From positions 1-5,912 of the forward strand of contig JAHRWO010000332.1 in assembly GCA_019105125.1 (NCBI GenBank): 5,912 nt of DNA, read 5' to 3'. How positions within the stretch are numbered: position 1 is the first letter of the stretch; each line of letters starts with the position of its first letter. The notes below the pieces were generated by a model. The model ran no database searches, was not told where the DNA came from, and saw only the letters and a program-made list of their open reading frames with translations. The translations under genes were made by a program, and so were the position numbers. This document shows, piece after piece, positions 1-5,892 of the stretch. Origin of the DNA: Flavobacterium sp. Lineage in GTDB: Bacteria > Bacteroidota > Bacteroidia > Flavobacteriales > Flavobacteriaceae.

Positions 1-1494
1 ATGAACGACAAGTTTGCTTATGAGGTAAAGAAAATCGATAGCAAATTACAGAACGCCGAAAACTGGGAAAAAGAAATAAGTGCGTATTCCGAAGAGGAAT
101 ACGAAATGTTGCTTTTGCAGTTGGGAGCTGATACCGCAAAGCTGAAACCACAGCATTTTATTTCCGAACTTTTTGGCAGACAGAATGAAAGCGATTTTGC
201 CAAATTGTTTGACGATACTTTGATGGACATTGCTATTACCAACAACGACATATTCTCGGTGAAAACCGATGGCGGTGCAAAAGTGGTTTTGTTCGACCGA
301 CTTACCGAATATATTAGCGATGGCAGTAAACGAGATGCTTTTGCCAAAGCAATTATCAACAAATTGGTTGGTGTAAGTTTTGAGCATATTTTTAACCAGA
401 AATTCGATTTTTACGCCACTATTTTTGAATATCTGATAAAGGACTATAACACCAATAGCGGTGGCAAATATGCTGAATATTTTACGCCTCATGCAGTGGC
501 AAAAATAATGGCTGCCATTTTGGTGAATAAACCAGAACAAGATGTAACCGTTTACGACCCATCGGCTGGTTCGGGAACATTATTGATGAATATTGCCCAT
601 GCCATTGGCGAAGACAAATGCACCATTTATTCACAGGACATTAGCCAAAAATCATCGAGTTTGTTGCGTTTGAATCTGATTTTAAATAATCTGGTTCATT
701 CTATTCAAAACATTATTCAGGGTAATACTATTTCTCACCCGTACCATAAAAACGAAAACGGAGAGCTTGAAAAATTCGATTTTATTGTTTCCAATCCGCC
801 TTTCAAACTCGACTTTTCAGATTATCGAAACGATTTGGATTGTAAAGAAAACAAAGACCGTTTTTTTGCAGGAATACCAAACATAGCAAAGCAAGCAAAG
901 GACAAAATGGCGATTTACTCGCTGTTTTTGCAACACATTATTTTTTCGTTGAGCAAAAAAGGGAAAGCAGCCGTTGTAGTTCCTACAGGTTTTATTACCG
1001 CACAAAGCGGAATTGATAAAAAAATCCGTGAAAAATTAGTTGAAAGCAAAATGTTAGCTGGTGTGGTAAGTATGCCAAGTAATATTTTTGCGACCACAGG
1101 CACCAATGTTTCCATCGTATTTATGGATAAAAACAACAAAGGCAATGTGGTGTTGATTGATGCTTCCAATTTGGGCGAAACTATAAAAGAAGGTAAAAAC
1201 CAAAAAACGGTTTTAACTGCAAAAGAAGAACAGCAGATTATTGACACATTTAATCAAAAGAAAGCCCTTGAAGATTTTTCGGTGGTAGTAAGTTACGACG
1301 AAATAAAACAAAAAAACTACTCACTAAGTGCTGGGCAATATTTTGATGTAAAAATTGAATATGTGGACATTACAGCTGAAGATTTTACAGCAAAAATGAA
1401 GGGCTTTGAAACAAATCTCAATAAGTTGTTTGCAGAAAATAGAACTTTAGAAACCGAAATTCAAAATAATTTAAAAGGATTGCGGTATGAATAA
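1..1494 (+). CDS. hsdM: Type I restriction-modification system, DNA methyltransferase (M) subunit
   Basis: This is an N6-adenine DNA methyltransferase that acts with HsdS to methylate adenines in a bipartite target; with an HsdR subunit the complex also restricts unmodified DNA. The 497-residue product has an N-terminal helical region (about 1-150), then the motif-X-like stretch KYAEYFTPHAVAKIM (156-170), SAM-binding motif I DPSAGSG (186-192), an acidic SQD (D213), the catalytic NPPF motif (265-268), VPTGF (327-331) and a GTNVSIVF strand (367-374). A helical tail that should contact HsdS ends the protein. NPPF is the signature of gamma-class N6-adenine methylases. The gene overlaps hsdS by 8 nt. 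The ATG is base 1 of the window, so an upstream start is possible: the N-terminal domain looks short and lacks the usual opening helices of HsdM. The family call is secure; the start is not. Confidence 0.93.
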   Translation: MNDKFAYEVKKIDSKLQNAENWEKEISAYSEEEYEMLLLQLGADTAKLKPQHFISELFGRQNESDFAKLFDDTLMDIAITNNDIFSVKTDGGAKVVLFDRLTEYISDGSKRDAFAKAIINKLVGVSFEHIFNQKFDFYATIFEYLIKDYNTNSGGKYAEYFTPHAVAKIMAAILVNKPEQDVTVYDPSAGSGTLLMNIAHAIGEDKCTIYSQDISQKSSSLLRLNLILNNLVHSIQNIIQGNTISHPYHKNENGELEKFDFIVSNPPFKLDFSDYRNDLDCKENKDRFFAGIPNIAKQAKDKMAIYSLFLQHIIFSLSKKGKAAVVVPTGFITAQSGIDKKIREKLVESKMLAGVVSMPSNIFATTGTNVSIVFMDKNNKGNVVLIDASNLGETIKEGKNQKTVLTAKEEQQIIDTFNQKKALEDFSVVVSYDEIKQKNYSLSAGQYFDVKIEYVDITAEDFTAKMKGFETNLNKLFAENRTLETEIQNNLKGLRYE

Positions 1495-2818
1495 TTGGAA
1501 ACAACAGAAACTTGGGATTGTTGCCGATGTTAAATTAAGTAATGTCGATAAATTAACTATTGAAAATGAAAGAGTTGTTCGTTTGTGCAATTACACAGAT
1601 GTTTATAAAAATTCATTCATCAACAATGAGAAGTCTAAAAGTTTTATGCTTGCTTCCTGCAATGAAAATGAATATGAAAAATTCATTTTAAAAAAAGGAC
1701 AAGTTGCTATTACAAAAGATAGTGAAACTCCAAATGATATTGGTGTTTCAACCTATATTTCAGAAGATTTTGAAGATGTTGTATTAGGTTATCATTTAGC
1801 CCTAATTACTCCAGACAACGATAAACTTAATGGACAATTTTTACACTATTGGCTAAACACCAAACAAGCTAAAAGATATTTTGAAAACAATGCTGGCGGT
1901 AGTGGACAAAGGTGTACATTAGTTTTAGATTGCATTAAATCAACCCCTTTATATTTACCTAAACTTTCAACGCAAGCAAAAATAGCTAAAGTCCTTTCCG
2001 ACCTAGACAACAAAATAGAACTCAACAACCGCATTAACCGAGAGTTGGAAACCATGGCAAAAACGCTCTACGATTATTGGTTTGTGCAGTTCGATTTCCC
2101 AAACGAGCAAAGCAAACCCTACAAATCATCAGGCGGTAAAATGGTGTATAATGCCGAATTGAAAAGGGAAATTCCTGAGGGGTGGGTTGTGAAAAAGTTA
2201 AATGATACATTACGAATTGTTCGTGGGGCATCGCCTAGACCAATTGATGATTATATGGCAGAATCAGGTTGTCCTTGGATTAAAATATCCGATGCTACTG
2301 CAATTAACCATTGGTTTATTATAGGCACAAAAGAATATATAAAAGAAGAAGGCGTGAAATCTAGTCGTGAATTACAACCTGGCACTTTGATACTATCAAA
2401 TAGTGCTTCGCCTGGAATACCCAAAATTGTTCAAATTAGGGCATGTGTGCATGATGGTTGGTTGATTGTAGATTCATATAAAAATGGTCTGTATAATGAA
2501 TTTATGTTGTTTTATTTTGAGAATTTCAGAAGCAAAATAATAAACATGGGTTCTGGTAGTATTTTTAAAAATCTCAAGACGGAATATATTAAAGATTTGA
2601 ATATTGCAATTCCACCGATTCACTTACTTGAAAAATCTAAAGTTGCATTTGATAATATTTATAAACAAGTATTAACTAATGCTATACAAAACCAACAACT
2701 AACAGAACTTCGAGATTGGTTGTTGCCAATGTTAATGAATGGGCAGGTAACAGTAAAAGAAGCGGAAGAAAGTTTAAGTATGGCAGCAGAGCCGAGTGTT
2801 GAATATAAAAAAGGGTAA
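1487..2818 (+). CDS. hsdS: Type I restriction-modification system, specificity (S) subunit
   Basis: This is the DNA sequence-recognition subunit of the type I complex. The 443-residue product has the full two-half layout: target-recognition domain 1 (about 1-158), a long conserved helix opening with the STQAKIAKVLSDLDNKIELN segment (161-180) and running to the YDYWFVQFDFPNE boundary (195-207), target-recognition domain 2 beginning at IPEGW (229-233), and a distal helix (about 380-412) ending in LRDWLLPMLMNGQV (408-421). The STQAKIAKVL and LRDWLLPMLMNGQ motifs are typical of HsdS. The start ATG lies inside the end of hsdM (ATGAATAA, 8-nt overlap), with AAAGGA at 1475-1480 as a plausible ribosome-binding site. 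The conserved helix is more GC-rich (40% over 1981-2040) than the recognition domains (about 27% over 1561-1620 and 22% over 2461-2520), which fits domain exchange. The target site cannot be predicted from this sequence. Confidence 0.93.
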   Translation: MNNWKQQKLGIVADVKLSNVDKLTIENERVVRLCNYTDVYKNSFINNEKSKSFMLASCNENEYEKFILKKGQVAITKDSETPNDIGVSTYISEDFEDVVLGYHLALITPDNDKLNGQFLHYWLNTKQAKRYFENNAGGSGQRCTLVLDCIKSTPLYLPKLSTQAKIAKVLSDLDNKIELNNRINRELETMAKTLYDYWFVQFDFPNEQSKPYKSSGGKMVYNAELKREIPEGWVVKKLNDTLRIVRGASPRPIDDYMAESGCPWIKISDATAINHWFIIGTKEYIKEEGVKSSRELQPGTLILSNSASPGIPKIVQIRACVHDGWLIVDSYKNGLYNEFMLFYFENFRSKIINMGSGSIFKNLKTEYIKDLNIAIPPIHLLEKSKVAFDNIYKQVLTNAIQNQQLTELRDWLLPMLMNGQVTVKEAEESLSMAAEPSVEYKKG

Positions 2819-2852
2819 AAGATTGTATGAAAATAAAAATCATAAATAGATT

Positions 2853-3317
2853 ATGTGGCCAGTATTAATTGGAGCGGGTGCAGTTGCTCTTCTTCTTAAA
2901 GCTCTTTTTGAAGATGAAGAAGATTCAGGCAAAGAAGTAAAGAAACGTATCTTTATCAGTTTTGCTTATGAGGACGAGCAATACAGAAATCATTTAGTTG
3001 CACAGGCGAAAAATGAAAGGTCGCCATTTTCTTTCGTTGATATGTCAGTTAAACAACCGTGGGACGAAAAAACATGGAAACAAAAGTGTCGTGCCAAAAT
3101 AAAATCTTGTAATGGGATGATAGTTCTTTTGAGCAAAAACACTTGGCATTCGGGCGGAGCAAGATGGGAAATTAAATGTGCAAAAGAAGAAGGTATTCCA
3201 GTTATTGGAATGCATATTAAGAAAAACGACCAAGGAGCAATCCCACCCGAATTAAAAGGGAAAAAGATAATTACATGGTCGTGGGATAATTTGGCAAACG
3301 TAATTAAGAAAATATAA
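2853..3317 (+). CDS. Membrane-anchored TIR-like (ThsB/MTH538-type) protein
   Basis: The product has 154 residues. Residues 2-15 (WPVLIGAGAVALLL) form a short hydrophobic helix followed by an acidic linker (19-29), suggesting an N-terminal membrane anchor with the rest in the cytoplasm. The TIR-like domain runs from about 31 to 154: first strand KKRIFISFAYEDE (30-42), FVDMSVKQPWDE (61-72), CRAKIKSCNGMIVLLSKNT (79-97), WEIKCAKEEG (105-114) with E106 as the likely catalytic glutamate, and a C-terminal TWSWDNL (141-147). This layout is that of the ThsB/MTH538 TIR-like family, in which Thoeris ThsB proteins sense phage and make cyclic ADP-ribose isomers from NAD+. Activity here is inferred. The gene begins 34 bp after hsdS; I see no convincing promoter in that gap. 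It ends 1 bp before the next gene and is a paralogue of the gene at 5334-5714. Confidence 0.85.
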   Translation: MWPVLIGAGAVALLLKALFEDEEDSGKEVKKRIFISFAYEDEQYRNHLVAQAKNERSPFSFVDMSVKQPWDEKTWKQKCRAKIKSCNGMIVLLSKNTWHSGGARWEIKCAKEEGIPVIGMHIKKNDQGAIPPELKGKKIITWSWDNLANVIKKI

Positions 3318-3318
3318 T

Positions 3319-3912
3319 ATGGGGATATATAGCAGTACATACTTGAAAAACCTTGCATCAACAAAGCAGAGATTGTTTGAAAGCAAAATGTTTAGTGCTC
3401 GTAATGTTCCATTAACAACGAAATTTGATATTTTTTTATCTCATAGCTTTTTAGATAAGGCAGAAGTTCAAGGTTTATATCAAGAATTGACAGATTTTGG
3501 ATTTTCAGTTTATGTTGATTGGATAGTTGATCCACATCTTGACAGGGCAAATGTTACTAAAGAATCTGCAACTCTCGTTAGAGAAAGAATGAAAAATTCC
3601 AAAACACTGCTACTTGCTATTTCAACAAATGCGACAATGTCTAAATGGATACCATGGGAACTAGGTTATGTTGATGGAAACACTAATAAATGTGCCATAA
3701 TTCCAGTATCTAAAGAAAGTACTCCACCTAAATCATTTAAAGGCTCTGAATATCTAGTACTATACCCATTTATAAAAAAGTTACCTGTGAAAGACACCAA
3801 TGAAGATAAGTTATGGGTAATTGAAAGCGAATTTTCTTATTCTCAATTCGATTCATGGTTAAATACAGGGCTAATTATGGAAAATCGAAACGTTAATATT
3901 TTTACATTATGA
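3319..3912 (+). CDS. TIR-domain protein, probable NAD+-consuming signal synthase of a TIR-caspase (type IV Thoeris-like) system
   Basis: The product has 197 residues. A short helical N-terminus (1-34) precedes a canonical TIR domain: strand A FDIFLSHSFLDKAEV (36-50), VYVDWIVDPHLDR (64-76), a helix with LVRERMKNSKTLLLAIS (86-102), and SKWIPWELGYVDG (108-120), in which E114 is the expected catalytic glutamate of NADase TIRs. A final lobe (about 126-197) has no motif I recognise. TIR proteins of this type next to a caspase-like gene are the signalling half of type IV Thoeris, where the TIR enzyme converts NAD+ to a cyclic ADP-ribose isomer after phage recognition. The gene overlaps the caspase-like gene by 4 nt (ATGA), as expected for stoichiometric co-translation. 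The TIR fold is certain; the product it makes is inferred from its neighbour. Confidence 0.9.
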   Translation: MGIYSSTYLKNLASTKQRLFESKMFSARNVPLTTKFDIFLSHSFLDKAEVQGLYQELTDFGFSVYVDWIVDPHLDRANVTKESATLVRERMKNSKTLLLAISTNATMSKWIPWELGYVDGNTNKCAIIPVSKESTPPKSFKGSEYLVLYPFIKKLPVKDTNEDKLWVIESEFSYSQFDSWLNTGLIMENRNVNIFTL

Positions 3913-4859
3913 GAAAAGCACTTATTGTTGGAATTAATGATTATTCCTTTGGTTCTTTAGATGGTTGCATACCTGATGCAAATAGAATGTATAATTCACT
4001 ATCAAGAGATTATGATGATTCGCCAAATTTTACTTGTAAAAAGCTTATTTCCTCAGAAATCACAATAGATATTCCAACATTAAAGGAAAATGTTATTGAC
4101 TTATTCTCTTTTGATAGTGATGTTGCCTTGTTTTACTTTTCTGGGCATGGCTCAGAACCTACAGATACAAGCAGAGCATGTTTGGTTACTCAAGATGCAA
4201 AAACGTTTAACGAAGGCTTAGAATTAGATTTTTTAATGGAAATGGCTAACAAAGCTAAAGCTAAAGAAGTCGTAATAATTTTAGATTGTTGTTTTAGTGG
4301 AGCTGTGGGTAATTCAACATTTATAAAAAACATCTCAACTTTAAGGGAAGGCGTTTCTGTTTTAGCTTCAAGTCATCACACACAAGTTTCAAAGGATAGT
4401 TTAACTGGTGGAGTTTTTACAAAAATTGTTTGTGATGCGTTGGATGGTGGAGCTGGTGATACAATAGGTCTGATTACAGTTGCAAGCATATATTCATTTG
4501 CCGATAAATTACTTGGTGCATGGGAACAGCGTCCCATTTTTAAATCATATGTTTCTAAAATGATTCCTTTAAGAAGAAGTAAACCAATTGTTGCTCTTGA
4601 AGTTTTACGCAGACTTCCTTCATATTTTAAATTAGCAACTGACGAATTCCAATTAGACCCAACATTTGAACCAGAAGCTGAACCCAAAGGTCATGATAAT
4701 GAAAAAATATTTGCTGATTTGCAAAAATATAATCGTGCAAGTTTGTTAAATCCTGTTGGCGAGGAGCACATGTATTTTGCAGCTATTAATTCTAAAACCT
4801 GTGCTTTAACACCTTTGGGTAAATATTACTGGCAATTAACAAAAGATGGTAAATTATGA
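3909..4859 (+). CDS. Caspase-like (peptidase C14 family) protease, probable TIR-signal-activated effector
   Basis: The 316-residue product starts directly with the caspase fold: ALIVGINDY (4-12), the substrate-lobe aspartate in GCIPDANRM (19-27), VALFYFSGHGSE (72-83) with catalytic H80, and VVIILDCCFSGAVG (121-134) with catalytic C128. SVLASSHHTQVS (150-161) and TGGVFTKIV (166-174) follow, typical of bacterial caspase-like (metacaspase/paracaspase-type) enzymes. After about residue 220 a C-terminal extension ends in SLLNPVGEEHMYFAA (278-292) and LTPLGKYYWQLTKDG (300-314); this could be the part that binds the signal or holds the enzyme inactive. Both catalytic residues are intact. In type IV Thoeris such a protease is switched on by the TIR product and degrades cell proteins, stopping phage growth by abortive infection. 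The gene overlaps both neighbours by 4 nt (ATGA). No signal peptide is present, so it is cytoplasmic. Confidence 0.9.
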   Translation: MRKALIVGINDYSFGSLDGCIPDANRMYNSLSRDYDDSPNFTCKKLISSEITIDIPTLKENVIDLFSFDSDVALFYFSGHGSEPTDTSRACLVTQDAKTFNEGLELDFLMEMANKAKAKEVVIILDCCFSGAVGNSTFIKNISTLREGVSVLASSHHTQVSKDSLTGGVFTKIVCDALDGGAGDTIGLITVASIYSFADKLLGAWEQRPIFKSYVSKMIPLRRSKPIVALEVLRRLPSYFKLATDEFQLDPTFEPEAEPKGHDNEKIFADLQKYNRASLLNPVGEEHMYFAAINSKTCALTPLGKYYWQLTKDGKL

Positions 4860-5341
4860 GAATCGGTATTACAGGGCATCAAAATCTAAATATTGCGGTT
4901 ATCGACTGGTTAAAGCATGAGCTTTTTATTGAAATTAATCAATTAAATGTCAACGAAGCTTTTTCTTGCTTAGCGATTGGTGCAGACCAAATATTTGCTG
5001 CAATTGTTTTAGCAAATGAAATTCCATTAACTGCTGTTGTGCCATGTTTAAATTATGAAACAACTTTTGACAGTAATGGGTTGGCTCTTTATAAAAACCT
5101 ATTAAGTCGTTCTAAAAATACAATTAAATTGAACTTTAAAAAACCTTCTGAAAATGCCTTTTTTGAGGCTGGTAAAACAGTGGTTTCAAATTCTGATATA
5201 CTTTTCGCTATATGGGATAATCTGCCAGCAAAAGGTTTAGGCGGCACTGCTGATATTGTCTCGTTTGCTTCTAGTTTGAATAAAAAAATAATTCACCTTA
5301 ATCCAATAACTAAAACAAAAACATTTATCAATTATGGCTAA
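4856..5341 (+). CDS. Stand-alone SLOG-fold (Rossmannoid nucleotide-binding) protein
   Basis: The product has 161 residues and a single-domain Rossmann-like layout typical of the SLOG superfamily (related to YpsA, DprA and LOG). It has the opening strand-loop RIGITGHQN (2-10), SCLAIGADQIFAAIVLANE (37-55) with the phosphate-site GAD, AVVPC (60-64), NAFFEAGKTVVSNSDILFAIWD (100-121), a glycine-rich GLGGTADIVSFA (127-138), and a last strand KIIHLNP (144-150). SLOG domains bind nucleotides or nucleotide-derived signals; in type I Thoeris the ThsA effector uses one to sense cyclic ADP-ribose isomers. Here it has no fused effector, so its job is open: signal receptor, buffer, signal-processing enzyme or partner of the caspase are all possible. 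It overlaps the caspase gene by 4 nt and the next gene by 8 nt. Fold assignment is good; function is unknown. Confidence 0.8.
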   Translation: MRIGITGHQNLNIAVIDWLKHELFIEINQLNVNEAFSCLAIGADQIFAAIVLANEIPLTAVVPCLNYETTFDSNGLALYKNLLSRSKNTIKLNFKKPSENAFFEAGKTVVSNSDILFAIWDNLPAKGLGGTADIVSFASSLNKKIIHLNPITKTKTFINYG

Positions 5342-5714
5342 CAAAAGAGTATTTGTTGCATTCGCTATTGAAGACGAGACAACAAAAATCCTGTTTACAG
5401 GACAAGCAAAAAACAAGAATGTTCCTTATGACTTTGTTGATATGTCAGTAAAAGAACCTTGGGATGAAAAATGGAAAACAAATTGCAGAACCAAAATTAA
5501 AGGTTGTGATGGGTTTATTGCATTAGTATCAAAGAATACAAAAAAAGCAAGTGGTCAATTGTGGGAAATTGACTGTGCTAAGGAGGAAAAAATTAAAATG
5601 CGAGGTATTTATATTAAAGAAGCAACATCTGCTGACAAACCTGTTAATTTATATGGTGTAGTATGCAAAGAGTGGACTTGGGATAACGTGAAAGAGTTTA
5701 TTGAATCTTTGTAA
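5334..5714 (+). CDS. Soluble TIR-like (ThsB/MTH538-type) protein, paralogue of the 2853-3317 product
   Basis: The 126-residue product is almost entirely one TIR-like domain: KRVFVAFAIEDE (4-15), FVDMSVKEPWDEKW (34-47), CRTKIKGCDGFIALVSKNT (51-69), WEIDCAKEEK (77-86) with E78 as the likely catalytic glutamate, and EWTWDNV (113-119). By hand alignment it shares about 58 of 123 residues with the TIR-like domain at 2853-3317, but it has no hydrophobic N-terminus, so it should be cytosolic. ThsB-type proteins act as phage sensors and NAD+-derived signal producers in Thoeris, and some Thoeris loci carry several of them; that role is inferred here. The start lies inside the end of the SLOG gene (ATGGCTAA, 8-nt overlap), so translation is probably coupled. 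It is the last gene of the apparent operon. Confidence 0.84.
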   Translation: MANKRVFVAFAIEDETTKILFTGQAKNKNVPYDFVDMSVKEPWDEKWKTNCRTKIKGCDGFIALVSKNTKKASGQLWEIDCAKEEKIKMRGIYIKEATSADKPVNLYGVVCKEWTWDNVKEFIESL

Positions 5715-5802
5715 GCCAACGCTTCACAGCCACACACATTGCCAAGCCCCACGAGCCAACGCTAAAACCAAAGCTTGTCAAAGAGTGTGTCTGTTCCAAC
5801 GC
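5715..5802. repeat. CCAACGC direct repeats at exact 40-bp phase
   Basis: CCAACGC occurs at 5716-5722, 5756-5762 and 5796-5802, each exactly 40 bp from the last. The first two share the longer AGCCAACGCT (5714-5723 and 5754-5763). The sequence between copies is not otherwise conserved in direct orientation, so this is not a simple tandem repeat. The first copy begins at the stop codon of the last gene. Confidence 0.6.
5726..5794. repeat. Imperfect inverted repeat / hairpin downstream of the operon
   Basis: The arms at 5727-5746 and 5774-5793 are reverse complements at 16 of 20 positions (18 of 22 when extended to 5726-5747 and 5773-5794), enclosing a loop of about 25-27 nt that holds the second CCAACGC copy. 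The hairpin begins 11-12 nt after the stop codon at 5712-5714. It could protect the 3' end of the transcript, act as a weak terminator, or be part of an extragenic repeat or recombination element. No T-run follows it. Confidence 0.55.
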
Positions 5803-5863
5803 ACGGCAGACCGAAACGAAGTAGCAAATTGAAAGAAAAATGACTGAAAAAATGAACACCGAA

Positions 5864-5892
5864 CGGCTAACACGCGGTATAGTTAATTGCCG
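5864..5892. repeat. Small bulged stem-loop near the window end
   Basis: CGGCTAAC (5864-5871) pairs with GTTA (5882-5885) plus GCCG (5889-5892), leaving a 10-nt loop and a 3-nt bulge at 5886-5888. It may be the start of a further extragenic repeat running off the window. It is short enough to be chance. Confidence 0.35.

Noticed and set aside
18..1247. Minus-strand open frames within hsdM
   Set aside because: They are shadows of a well-supported methyltransferase gene and show no recognisable domains; the same holds for minus-strand frames under hsdS, the TIR-like gene and the caspase gene.
2780..2852. Bacteroidota-type promoter (TTG ... TAnnTTTG) before the TIR-like gene
   Set aside because: TTG triplets occur at 2799-2801 and 2823-2825, but no fitting TAnnTTTG element follows at the right distance.
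2827..2868. Tiny open frame (ATG at 2827, 13 codons) across the start of the first TIR-like gene
   Set aside because: It is very short, out of frame with the TIR-like gene, of low complexity and without a ribosome-binding site; a leader peptide cannot be shown.
5715..5800. Rho-independent terminator
   Set aside because: The hairpin has a long loop and mismatches and is not followed by a run of T on the + strand.
5714..5802. CRISPR array
   Set aside because: Regular 40-bp spacing is present, but the repeated core is only 7-10 bp with three copies and no cas genes, so it does not fit a CRISPR array.
5714..5892. Integron attC site / cassette boundary
   Set aside because: The hairpin after a stop codon is suggestive, but the paired RYYYAAC and GTTRRRY core sites are not found in the right places; the nearest candidates each have mismatches.
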